A stretch of DNA of 64,000 nucleotides from Flavivirga sp. 57AJ16 (GCF_028736925.1 NZ_JAQZAT010000008.1:168000-231999), one strand, 5' to 3'; positions 17,738-27,507 are shown, counted from the stretch's first letter. The notes: generated by a model not told the origin, from the sequence alone. A program made the numbers and translations.

Positions 17738-18367
17738 ATGAAAAAAGAGGTACAATTACTGGTAGATAAAGGAGACATGTTGCCTTTAATGGAAGCGTTT
17801 TATACGATACAAGGGGAAGGCTACCATAAGGGTACTGCAGCCTATTTTATTCGTATAGGTGGATGCGATGTAGGATGCCATTGGTGTGATGTTAAAGAAA
17901 GTTGGAATGCCAATTTACATCCCCCTACTGAAACTGTTAAGATTGTTGAGAATGCCAAGAAATATAGTGATACTATTGTTGTAACTGGAGGTGAACCATT
18001 GATGTGGGATATGACCATTTTAACAGACCAATTGAAAAATAAAGGGCTTCAAACGCATATAGAAACTTCTGGAGCTTATAAATTAACAGGTACTTGGGAC
18101 TGGATTTGTTTGTCTCCGAAAAAAATGAAACTGCCTACTAAAGAAGTTTATAATAAGGCAGATGAGCTCAAGGTCATTGTTTACAATAAAGATGATTTTC
18201 GCTTTGCAGAAGAACAAGCTGCTAAGGTTAATAAAGATTGTATTTTGTATTTGCAGCCAGAATGGAGTAAGCGTGATAAAGTTGTGCCGGAAATTGTAGA
18301 TTATGTAATGGCCAATCCTAAATGGAAAGTGTCACTCCAAACGCATAAATATTTGAATATACCTTAA
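17738..18367 (+). CDS. queE: 7-carboxy-7-deazaguanine synthase QueE
   Basis: From the ATG at 17738 the protein is 209 residues. It shows MEAFYTIQGEGYHKGTAAYF, the radical-SAM cluster CDVGCHWCD (CX3CX2C, residues about 43-50), the glycine-rich VVTGGEPLMW and HIETSG. QueE rearranges carboxytetrahydropterin to CDG in the queuosine/preQ0 pathway. I prefer this start to the ATG at 17714 because the QueE N-terminus aligns here and a -7 promoter element overlaps the longer version. No other que genes are adjacent. A heptamer array begins 3 bp after the stop. Confidence 0.93.
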   Translation: MKKEVQLLVDKGDMLPLMEAFYTIQGEGYHKGTAAYFIRIGGCDVGCHWCDVKESWNANLHPPTETVKIVENAKKYSDTIVVTGGEPLMWDMTILTDQLKNKGLQTHIETSGAYKLTGTWDWICLSPKKMKLPTKEVYNKADELKVIVYNKDDFRFAEEQAAKVNKDCILYLQPEWSKRDKVVPEIVDYVMANPKWKVSLQTHKYLNIP

Positions 18368-18370
18368 ATT

Positions 18371-18440
18371 CAGTATTCAGTATTCAGTATTCAGTATTCA
18401 GTATTCAGTGTTCAGTGTTCAGTGTTCAGTGTTCAGTGTT
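18371..18440. repeat. Heptanucleotide tandem array, 5 x CAGTATT then 5 x CAGTGTT
   Basis: Ten consecutive 7-bp units begin 3 bp after the queE stop. The unit switch at the midpoint shows separate expansion of two variants. It is the same unit family as 3407-3504. Confidence 0.95.
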
Positions 18441-18509
18441 TGGTTCCTGTTTCAACTTCAATTTCGATTTCAGTGTTCAGTATGCAGTGTGTTCAGTACT
18501 CGTTAATTT

Positions 18510-18562
18510 ACAAAATAAAAATGTTCCAATGGTTTTATATTATTGGAACATTTTTATTTTGT
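18510..18562. terminator. Bidirectional terminator between queE and the DUF2911 gene
   Basis: The 21-bp arm ACAAAATAAAAATGTTCCAA(T) at 18510-18530 is perfectly complementary to 18542-18562, with an 11-nt loop. T-rich and A-rich outer arms suit termination for the two convergent genes. Confidence 0.8.
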
Positions 18563-18648
18563 CTAACCGTCTAACCGTCTAACCGTCTAACCGTCTAACC
18601 GTCTAACCGTCTAACCGTCTAACCGTCTAACCGTCTAACCGTTTAACG
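18561..18648. repeat. Octanucleotide tandem array, 10 x GTCTAACC plus a variant
   Basis: Ten perfect 8-bp copies are followed by GTTTAACG and end 3 bp before the stop codon of the DUF2911 gene. In the sense of that gene the unit is GGTTAGAC, again containing TTAG. Confidence 0.95.
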
Positions 18649-18651
18649 ATC

Positions 18652-19197
18652 TTATTTAGTAAAAGGCACTGCAACTCTAGTAGTTCCCCATCCTAAATGC
18701 ATATGAGCGCCTCCGTTGGCTTCTTCGAAAGCTATAGAGAATGCTTCTAACGATTCTTCTTCAGATGTTACTGGTACAGATAAACGAGCAACATCATTTG
18801 CTTCATTATAGGAATAAGAACCCCAAGCGTTTATGTCTTTACTTATAATAACTGTCCACTCTTTATCTCCAGGTATGGCATAAAAGGTATACGTTCCAGC
18901 CTTTACGGGCTTGTTTCCTAACTTCATATCTGTATAAAGTGTTAATTCTGCCGCTTCATTAGCTCCAAGTCTCCAAACTTTTCCGTTAGGTGCTAATTTA
19001 CTAAGTGCTCTTCCCTTAAGTTGCGGCCTACTGTAAACAATTTTAATAAGTTTATTGGCGTCTCTATAGCTAGTAGGAAATGCCGCTGCATCCATCGGAC
19101 TTTTATCCAGACCAGAGAATTTTTGAGCATCTACATTTGTAGATAGCAGCATAATAAAGGTAAAAGCAATAACTGTAAAAAATGTTGATTTCTTCAT
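18652..19197 (-). CDS. DUF2911 domain secreted protein
   Basis: The 181-residue protein has a signal peptide (residues 1-24, ending VDAQ) and a DUF2911 domain with YSRPQLKGR, GKVWRLGANEAAELTLYTDM and AGTYTFYAIPGDKEWTVII. The family is common in Bacteroidota and its function is unknown. It is probably periplasmic or outer-surface. The gene is alone, with a terminator for the preceding aspS operon upstream and an octamer array downstream. Confidence 0.88.
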   Translation of the reverse strand: MKKSTFFTVIAFTFIMLLSTNVDAQKFSGLDKSPMDAAAFPTSYRDANKLIKIVYSRPQLKGRALSKLAPNGKVWRLGANEAAELTLYTDMKLGNKPVKAGTYTFYAIPGDKEWTVIISKDINAWGSYSYNEANDVARLSVPVTSEEESLEAFSIAFEEANGGAHMHLGWGTTRVAVPFTK

Positions 19198-19297
19198 AAT
19201 GGTTTTTTTAGATTAGATAAGGTTTAAAGATAAATGTAAATTGTGTTAAGGTTCTTATAAAAGTCGTAGGCAGATGTTAAAGTTTACATTTTAAAGC

Positions 19298-19331
19298 AAA
19301 AAAAAACTACTCATAATGAATAGCTTTTTTT
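19298..19331 (-). terminator. Terminator of the gatC-gatA-gatB/aspS operon
   Basis: On the minus strand the stem CTATTCA-TTA-TGAGTAG (one G-T pair) is followed by a run of nine T. It lies about 50 bp after the aspS stop. Confidence 0.72.
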
Positions 19332-19380
19332 AGGAAATAGAAAAAGTCAAGATGAGTCCAATGAATTCAGGGTATAAAAG

Positions 19381-22300
19381 TTATTTTTTCATCACCTTTA
19401 CATTCATTTCCTCAACTTTTTTATCTGATAAAACAGAAGGCGCACCAAATAATAGATCTTCACTGGTTCCCGTTTTTGGAAACGCCATGACTTCACGAAT
19501 AGATGTTTTTTTCTCTAATATCATCATCAATCTATCAACTCCCCAAGCAATACCGCCGTGTGGGGGTGCACCATAATGGAAAGATTTATACATCGTACCA
19601 ACGCTTTTAAGCATGTCTTCTTTGTTGTAGCCCATATTTTTATAGGTAGCTTCTAAAATTTCAGGCTTATGGGCACGAACAGAACCACCTCCAATTTCAT
19701 AACCGTTTAAGATAAGGTCGTATTGTTGTGCAATAATACTTCCTATTTCCTCTTCTTTGCCGTCCATATGCTTGTCGATATGATGAATGGCAGGCATTGA
19801 AAATGGATTATGGGTAAACGTCCAACGACCTTCATCTGTTTTTTCAAACATGGGGAAGTCTATTACCCAAGCAGGTCTTAGTTCCTTTGGGTTTATTAGG
19901 CGTAACATGCTGCCTAATTCTTGGCGAACAGCATCCAATGCTTTATTGGCCGTTGCATAGTCTGCGGCAGAGAAAAATACAATATCACCAGCCTGAGCGT
20001 TGGTTGTTTTAATGATGCCAGCAGCAATGTCTTCACCTAAAAACTTAATAATTGGTGACTGCAGATCATTTTCATTAACAATAATATATGCCAAACCACC
20101 TAAACCGTGCTGTTGCGCAATAGCTGTTAATTTTTCTATTTGCCCTTTTGATAAACGCTTCTTTCCTTGTTCTTTGGCAGAGATCTTAATACATTTTACG
20201 ATACCTCCTTCTTCAATAGGTTTACTAAATACTTGGAAGGTCGTGTCTTTTACAATATCTGTAATATCCTGTAGTTGTAATCCAAAACGCAAATCGGGTC
20301 TATCGCAGCCATATTTATCCATGGCCTCTTTATAGGTAATAACTTCAAACGGATGTAAAATCCATTTTTTACCATAAATTTTCTTAACAATGTCATTGAA
20401 CATGTTCGTGTTCAAATCTATAATTTGCTGCATGCTGGCATATGCCATTTCTATATCCAGCTGCGTAAATTCTGGTTGGCGATCACCACGAGAATCTTCA
20501 TCCCTAAAACAACGTGCAATTTGGAAGTATTTTTCGTAACCGCTTACCATCAACATTTGTTTAAATTGTTGAGGGGCTTGTGGCAAGGTATAAAAAGCCC
20601 CGGCTTGTTTGCGGGTTGGCACTATAAATTCCCTTGCTCCTTCGTCTGTTCCTGCACTTAAAATAGGTGTTTCAATTTCCAGGAAATTTTGTTCATCTAA
20701 AATATCCCGCATTAACTTAATCACTTTATGACGGTTAATAATAACCCTGCGAACATTGTCATTTCTGTGATCTAGGTATTTATACCGAAAACGTGTGGTC
20801 TCGTTTGTTTTGGTTGCTCTCTTTATTTCGAAGGGGAGTGTTCTGGAGAGATTTAAAATCTCTAAAGAAGCTGTTTCCATTTCTATTTTCCCTGTTCGTA
20901 AAGCGGGGTTGTAATCGTCTTCTTTACGTTGGACAAGCGTTCCGGTAACAGTTATAACCGATTCTGGCTTTAATTTTACCAACTCATCTAAATTAGGGAA
21001 TGACTCTCTACTTAAACGTACTTGAAAAACTTCGTTGCTGGAATCTCGCAAATCAATAAAAATAAGCTCGCCATGATCACGAACACTTGATACCCATCCA
21101 GAAAAAGTAACATCTTCAGAAATATTTTCTTCAGAAACATCAGAAATTAAATGTGTCCTGTACTCGTCTTTTATAACAATAGGAATTTTAGGTAATATTT
21201 CTTCCTGTGCTTTGGTTGTTGGTTGTTGGTTTTTGGTTGTTGGTTGCTTAGCTGTTTGAGAGGCCCCCTGAACTTTAAACTCAGAACCTTGCAACTGATT
21301 AAGAATGCCTTCCCGAATTACTTTTCCAGAGGCACCTTTTCCAATAATGGCGATAACCTTACCAACTAGAATGCCCGCCTTGCCTTGGTTTCCAGCTTTT
21401 ATGTCATTTGCAACCGCTTCGTTTTTAGAAATTACAGTTGAAATAGCCTCCTGAATTTGAGATTCTGAGATGGTATTATTTTCAAAATACTTATTGTAAT
21501 CGAAATCCCTGTCTTTTAGATACGATGTAATGGCATTCTGGACCAAGACAGACGTTATTTTTTCATCTTTAAATAGTTGAAAGATCTCAACAAGGTGTTC
21601 AACACGGTGTATATTGGCGTATTCATCAGCAGCAATATTATTAACCAATGTCTTCGCAACGAAAGAAGGGTCTTTAAGTTCATTATTTATAGCTATAAAT
21701 GTTTTAGAACGTAACGAATCTGCTGTAAAAAACTTGGCATCTTGGGGTAATACCCCACCTTTAATCAAAATGGACTCCACGGCGTAGGGAAGTGTGCTGG
21801 TATCCACTTTAATGGTACTTACAACTTCTTTAATAGAAACAAAAGGTAAGTCTGGCTCTGAAATAAACCGATAATCGGCCTCAAACTCTTTTTTACGCAT
21901 TGTTTTGGTTTGCTTTAGTTCAGCATCCCATAAAACGGTGGTCTGTTCTGGTCGAAACTCTTTGTGTTCTATATAATAGTTGAATTGTTTTTCAACCTCT
22001 TCCTTTAAAGCCTCTACCATAAACTTAAACGAGTTTAAGTTTTTAATTTCGGTACGTGGGTTTAAATTGTAACTGTGTTTTTTACGAAGCGATACAGATA
22101 CATCCGATTTAAACTCGCCCTTTTCAAGATTAGCTTCAGATATCTTTAGGTTTTGAACAATACGTTGAATGTATTGTGCATAGGTTGACGCGTCTTCAAT
22201 ATGACGAATGCAAGGCTCGGTCACAATTTCAATAAGTGGTACCCCTGCCTTATTAAAATCGACTAAGGATACTTTTTTTTCATGCACCAATTTGGCTGCG

Positions 22301-22719
22301 TCTTCCTCAATATGCACTTGCGTTAAATTAACGGTAAATTGAGAGCCATCATTTCTAAAACAAGAAACTTGTCCGTCTGGTATAATGGGGTTATGAAACT
22401 GCGTAATCTGAATGTTCTTCGGGTTATCCGGGTATTCATAATGTTTCCTGTCCCAGGAAATGACGTCGTTTTCAAAGGATGATTTTACTGCTTTTCCAAA
22501 ATAAATAGCTTTGTTGATCGCTTCTTTATTAATGGCAGGTAAAACGCCCATTTGTCCTGTGCAAACAGAACAGATATTCTCGTTTGGTGTTTCTATTTCT
22601 TGGTTTGGACAAGAACAAAACAACTTGGTCTTCGTATTTAACCGTACATGTGTTTCCAGTCCGATTACCAATTCTAACTCGTGGGCTTTTAATGCGGTGT
22701 CTAATTGTTCCAAATCCAT
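19381..22719 (-). CDS. gatB/aspS: Fused GatB amidotransferase subunit and aspartyl-tRNA synthetase
   Basis: One 1112-codon frame encodes two enzymes. Residues 1 to about 478 are GatB (ELVIGLETHVRLNTKTKLFC, GVPLIEIVTEPCI, and the tail LVGKVIAIIGKGASGKVI). Residues about 510-1112 are a complete bacterial AspRS (anticodon-binding GWVSSVRDHGELIFIDLRD, class II motifs FRDEDSRGDRQPEFTQLD and GVDRLMMILE, and a GAD insertion). The linker at about 480-508 contains QPTTKNQQPTTK and is encoded partly by a heptamer repeat. AspRS charges tRNA with Asp, and GatCAB then amidates Asp-tRNA(Asn) or Glu-tRNA(Gln). GatB starts with TAATG overlapping the gatA stop. I believe such fusions are annotated in related flavobacteria. 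Confidence 0.95.
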   Translation of the reverse strand: MDLEQLDTALKAHELELVIGLETHVRLNTKTKLFCSCPNQEIETPNENICSVCTGQMGVLPAINKEAINKAIYFGKAVKSSFENDVISWDRKHYEYPDNPKNIQITQFHNPIIPDGQVSCFRNDGSQFTVNLTQVHIEEDAAKLVHEKKVSLVDFNKAGVPLIEIVTEPCIRHIEDASTYAQYIQRIVQNLKISEANLEKGEFKSDVSVSLRKKHSYNLNPRTEIKNLNSFKFMVEALKEEVEKQFNYYIEHKEFRPEQTTVLWDAELKQTKTMRKKEFEADYRFISEPDLPFVSIKEVVSTIKVDTSTLPYAVESILIKGGVLPQDAKFFTADSLRSKTFIAINNELKDPSFVAKTLVNNIAADEYANIHRVEHLVEIFQLFKDEKITSVLVQNAITSYLKDRDFDYNKYFENNTISESQIQEAISTVISKNEAVANDIKAGNQGKAGILVGKVIAIIGKGASGKVIREGILNQLQGSEFKVQGASQTAKQPTTKNQQPTTKAQEEILPKIPIVIKDEYRTHLISDVSEENISEDVTFSGWVSSVRDHGELIFIDLRDSSNEVFQVRLSRESFPNLDELVKLKPESVITVTGTLVQRKEDDYNPALRTGKIEMETASLEILNLSRTLPFEIKRATKTNETTRFRYKYLDHRNDNVRRVIINRHKVIKLMRDILDEQNFLEIETPILSAGTDEGAREFIVPTRKQAGAFYTLPQAPQQFKQMLMVSGYEKYFQIARCFRDEDSRGDRQPEFTQLDIEMAYASMQQIIDLNTNMFNDIVKKIYGKKWILHPFEVITYKEAMDKYGCDRPDLRFGLQLQDITDIVKDTTFQVFSKPIEEGGIVKCIKISAKEQGKKRLSKGQIEKLTAIAQQHGLGGLAYIIVNENDLQSPIIKFLGEDIAAGIIKTTNAQAGDIVFFSAADYATANKALDAVRQELGSMLRLINPKELRPAWVIDFPMFEKTDEGRWTFTHNPFSMPAIHHIDKHMDGKEEEIGSIIAQQYDLILNGYEIGGGSVRAHKPEILEATYKNMGYNKEDMLKSVGTMYKSFHYGAPPHGGIAWGVDRLMMILEKKTSIREVMAFPKTGTSEDLLFGAPSVLSDKKVEEMNVKVMKK
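21212..21246. repeat. Heptanucleotide repeat inside the GatB-AspS linker (5 x TTGGTTG)
   Basis: Five 7-bp units (one reads TTGGTTT) encode residues about 492-503 of the fusion protein. The unit differs by one base from TTAGTTG, the intergenic array unit at 11950-12068. In coding sense it is CAACCAA, which has no stop codon in any frame. Confidence 0.9.
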
Positions 22720-24119
22720 TATATCGTGTCTTTTAAGAAGTTAGCAAACTTCAAAACGAGTTCGTCATTATTTTTTGCTGCTGTAACCTGTAAGCCTGTT
22801 TTTGTACCTTGAGGAATGGTCAAGGTTGGTAATTGTCCTAGACTAAAACCGACCGTATAAGCATCAGATAAATACATAGCTAAAGGATCTTTTAAACTAG
22901 CTCCAATTTTAGGTGGTGTACTAGGTGTAACAGGGGATAAGATAATATCCACTTGCTCAAAATCTTTTTCAAAGTTTTCAGAGATTGAATCCCTTAAAGC
23001 AAGACTTTTTAAATAGATTTCATCAGAAAACCCTTGAGATAATACTTGGTTTCCACCAACAATTCTGCGTTTGGTTTCTTCCGAAAATTTCTCAGACCGT
23101 GTTATGGCGTAAGATTCCTTTAGGTCTTTATTGTCGATGCGGTCACCATAATTGGTGCCATCTAAACGTGATAGGTTAGAAGCTGTTTCTGCCATAGCCA
23201 AAGTATAGTAAGTAGAAACCAAAATATCAGATTTAAAGAAATCCAGTTCTTTAACTTCAATGCCTTTTGCTTTTATTTTTTCTATGGATGCTAAAAAATC
23301 ATCTTTAATTTGAGCATCAATCGCTTCGCTTTCAATAAAGTTTTTAAAATAACCAACCGTTTTAATGTCGGCGGCATTTAAAATACTTTTTTCTTCAATA
23401 GTTTTAGACGTGTATGTTGTTTGGTCTTTTGTATCCTTACCGCTCATCGTATTTAAAACAATACGAATATCTTCTACAGATTTAGCTAAAGGGCCGACAC
23501 AATCTGTTGATGATGCGTAGGCCATTAAACCATAACGTGAAATACGTCCGTAAGTTGGTTTTAAGCCATATATGTTATTATAACCAGCTGGTTGACGAAC
23601 AGAGCCTCCTGTATCGCCCCCTATAGAAAAAACAGTATAATCTTTAGCGACATTTACGGCAGAACCTCCACTAGAGCCGCCACCAACTAATTCTGGGTTT
23701 ATAGCATTTTTAACGGCTCCAAAAATAGTGTTTTCACTAGAGGACCCATGACCAAAGCTATCACAGTTTTCTTTTACAATTGGGATAGCACCTGCATCCA
23801 ATAGTTTTTGAATGGCCGTAGCGGTATATGCCGATTTATAATTTTTCAACAAGTCTGAACTTGCTGTTGTATAAGTGCCCTGAAGCATGTAAACATCTTT
23901 AATGCCAAACGGGATGCCTTCAAGCAAACCAATAGTTTCACCATTTGCAATTTTGGTATCTACCTTGGCTGCCCGTTCTAAAGCTAATTCGGTTAATAAA
24001 GAGTTTACGGTGTTGTTAGTGTTCTCTTTAAGCAGGTTTAATTTTTCCTGAACCAAGCCGGTACAAGATATTTTCCTGTCCATCAATTGCCGATGGAGGT
24101 GTTGTATCTGAGATTCCAT
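22719..24119 (-). CDS. gatA: Asp-tRNA(Asn)/Glu-tRNA(Gln) amidotransferase subunit A
   Basis: The 466-residue protein is an amidase-signature enzyme with the catalytic Lys in PFGIKDVYM (about residue 74), the Gly/Ser-rich segment GGGSSGGSAVN with cis-Ser, and the nucleophile Ser in GGDTGGSVRQPAG. It releases ammonia from Gln for transfer by GatB. The start codon follows the gatC-like gene by 3 nt, and the stop overlaps the GatB start (TAATG), giving tight coupling. Confidence 0.97.
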   Translation of the reverse strand: MESQIQHLHRQLMDRKISCTGLVQEKLNLLKENTNNTVNSLLTELALERAAKVDTKIANGETIGLLEGIPFGIKDVYMLQGTYTTASSDLLKNYKSAYTATAIQKLLDAGAIPIVKENCDSFGHGSSSENTIFGAVKNAINPELVGGGSSGGSAVNVAKDYTVFSIGGDTGGSVRQPAGYNNIYGLKPTYGRISRYGLMAYASSTDCVGPLAKSVEDIRIVLNTMSGKDTKDQTTYTSKTIEEKSILNAADIKTVGYFKNFIESEAIDAQIKDDFLASIEKIKAKGIEVKELDFFKSDILVSTYYTLAMAETASNLSRLDGTNYGDRIDNKDLKESYAITRSEKFSEETKRRIVGGNQVLSQGFSDEIYLKSLALRDSISENFEKDFEQVDIILSPVTPSTPPKIGASLKDPLAMYLSDAYTVGFSLGQLPTLTIPQGTKTGLQVTAAKNNDELVLKFANFLKDTI

Positions 24120-24122
24120 AAT

Positions 24123-24395
24123 CTATGCATCTATAACTTTAGAAACTACTAAATAGCCATCTTTCTCTTTTGGGAAATTGTCTTTAATGATTTGTTTTTC
24201 CAAAGCAGAACTTTCAATTACTACATCATCTCTCAAATTATTTAAAGACACGCCATTATTATGATTGTTATTAAAGGAGGAGGTATTATTTGTTGCCTGT
24301 GCATTTTTAATCACGTCAAATAATTTGCTCACTGCCTCAGAAGGTTGGGCTCCTTTAATGCTCGACAATACGTCGACTGTCATAATTTTACTCAT
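24123..24395 (-). CDS. gatC: Divergent GatC-like subunit with Asn-rich segment
   Basis: The 90-residue protein ends NNLRDDVVIE...FPKEKDGYLVVSKVIDA, which matches the C-terminal part of GatC (LRxDxV...EDGYFxVPKVI). The usual N-terminal helices are not recognisable; instead residues about 32-53 are Asn-rich (NNTSSFNNNHNNGVSLNN). Position directly before gatA supports a GatC role in stabilising GatAB. The start is the ATG at 24395; an ATG four codons later is possible. An attenuator-like leader precedes it. The GatC name is an inference from the C-terminus and context. Confidence 0.72.
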   Translation of the reverse strand: MSKIMTVDVLSSIKGAQPSEAVSKLFDVIKNAQATNNTSSFNNNHNNGVSLNNLRDDVVIESSALEKQIIKDNFPKEKDGYLVVSKVIDA

Positions 24396-24417
24396 GGTTT
24401 CGTTTAATTAGATTAAC

Positions 24418-24447
24418 AAAAAAAGCCTTCCGAATTCGGAAGGCTTT
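24418..24447 (-). terminator. Leader terminator (attenuator) upstream of gatC
   Basis: On the minus strand the perfect palindrome AAAGCCTTCCGAATTC... (24447-24422) is followed by seven T residues, and ends 23 bp before the gatC ATG. It therefore sits in the 5' leader rather than at the end of a gene. Its 5' arm (AGCCTTCC, 24445-24438) can alternatively pair with GGAAGGTT at 24472-24465. Confidence 0.88.
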
Positions 24448-24477
24448 ATATATTTTTAGACAATAACCTTCCCGATC

Positions 24478-24525
24478 CTAAAAATTAGGATTATTGAAAT
24501 TATTATTGTTATTGTTTTTTGTCAT
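24478..24525 (-). CDS. Asn-rich leader peptide of the gatC operon
   Basis: A 15-codon frame, too short for ordinary gene finding, encodes MTKNNNNNNFNNPNF and stops with TAG at 24480-24478. Nine of 15 codons are Asn (AAC or AAT), six in succession. It begins 18 bp after a -7 promoter element and is followed 5 nt after the stop by GGAAGG, which can pair with the terminator arm. A ribosome ending at the TAG would cover that segment and favour termination; one stalled at Asn codons would leave it free. This is the classical layout of a leader peptide controlling an amino-acid-charging operon. Translation is inferred. Confidence 0.8.
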   Translation of the reverse strand: MTKNNNNNNFNNPNF

Positions 24526-24542
24526 AAAACTTTATCTGTCGT

Positions 24543-24550
24543 CAAATATA
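24543..24550 (-). promoter_or_regulatory. Bacteroidota -7 element (TATATTTG) for the gat operon
   Basis: TATATTTG on the minus strand ends 17 bp before the leader ATG, so the transcript would start about 10-15 nt before it and include the leader and terminator. No TTG is seen at the ideal -33 distance. Confidence 0.6.
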
Positions 24551-25318
24551 TATAGAATAAATGTACTAAACATCATTTTTCCCCATCTAATATTTTTATT
24601 GTCAAATTAATAAAAAACTTGAAATTAATTTATGAGTTCTATAATAATTATGCGTTTGGGGTTAATTCTTGACAGTATGGAATGATTTTTTTACTTGTTA
24701 AACTCATCTTTCGATTTTCGATGATTTTTAGTTTGTGTACGCTTTTTTGTGTAAGATTTTCAGGTTAAGCGAGTAGAAGCAATTACTACAGTATTTTTGT
24801 CGCGCCCAGTTATTTTAATCGATAAATCGTTCTGCTCTTTTTGGGTTTACTACTCCAATTTTTCAGAAATGGAAGCTGTTAACTTTAAAATCGTTGGAGT
24901 TATTTCGTATGGAGGGTTCATATATGATACTATCATTTATACGGAATCTTAAATGTATATGGAATTTTTTAATTGGCATTGTTATCTTTATTAAGATAAA
25001 GGTGAGTATCATAAATAAGTTTCGCTTTTTTGACCATATATAACCGTTCCTAAGAAAATAGATTACGAAGCAGCTTTCTTTTTTATTAAAAAAGACACTA
25101 CTTTTTTATTTTCTTACTAAAAAATGCAATCATGCCAATTCAAAATATCGCTTCTGCGATGTTTTGAGTTTTTATTAGCGGTTATACGATAAAAAAATAG
25201 GCTAAAATCCATTTTAAGATGGTTTTTAGGCGATTTAAGACACTTTTGAATAATTAACAATTGTTGATAATTATTGTATAAAGTCTCTAAAATGCTTTTT
25301 AAAGGTAGGTTGATTTCG
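24551..25318. other. Gene-free region between divergent gat and gyrB operons
   Basis: About 770 bp without a convincing gene. It has short A/T-rich inverted segments (for example CTTTCTTTTTTATTAAAAAAGAC near 25074) and tiny ORFs under 30 codons. It presumably contains both upstream promoter regions. I recognise no RNA family. Confidence 0.5.
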
Positions 25319-25326
25319 TATATTTG
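25319..25326 (+). promoter_or_regulatory. Bacteroidota -7 element (TATATTTG) upstream of gyrB
   Basis: TATATTTG matches the consensus and lies 79 bp before the gyrB ATG. Confidence 0.5.
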
Positions 25327-25393
25327 TTAGTGTCCGAAGAATGATGCCTTAGCGTCATTTTTTTATGGGATAAAATCAAGTTTTAACTTATAG

Positions 25394-27355
<1,962 letters not shown>

Positions 27356-27379
27356 ATAGTTAAAAAATAGTTGTTTAAT

Positions 27380-27413
27380 AAGCCTTGGTATTGTTAATGC
27401 CAAGGCTTTTTTT
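27380..27413 (+). terminator. Rho-independent terminator after gyrB
   Basis: The stem AGCCTTGGTATT / AATGCCAAGGCT (one G-T pair) is followed by seven T residues. Confidence 0.88.
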
Positions 27414-27456
27414 GAATTACAAATATCGATGAAATGCATTTTTTTACGATAAAAAG

Positions 27457-27486
27457 TTGTTTTGTGTAGTTTTTTTTATATTTTTG
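27457..27486 (+). promoter_or_regulatory. Promoter TTG-N19-TATTTTTG for the DUF6588 gene
   Basis: TTG at 27457-27459 and TATTTTTG at 27479-27486 are 19 bp apart, matching the Bacteroidota vegetative promoter. The ATG at 27508 follows by 21 bp, which argues against the upstream in-frame start at 27457. Confidence 0.65.
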
Positions 27487-27507
27487 TCTCAACTCAATAT
27501 AAAAAAG

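Noticed and set aside
24418..24550. T-box riboswitch upstream of gatC
   Set aside because: No T-box sequence or specifier stem is visible; the short Asn-rich ORF with overlapping pairings fits attenuation better.
24868..24954. 28-codon plus-strand ORF (MEAVNFKIVGVISYGGFIY...)
   Set aside because: Too short, with no promoter spacing or family resemblance.
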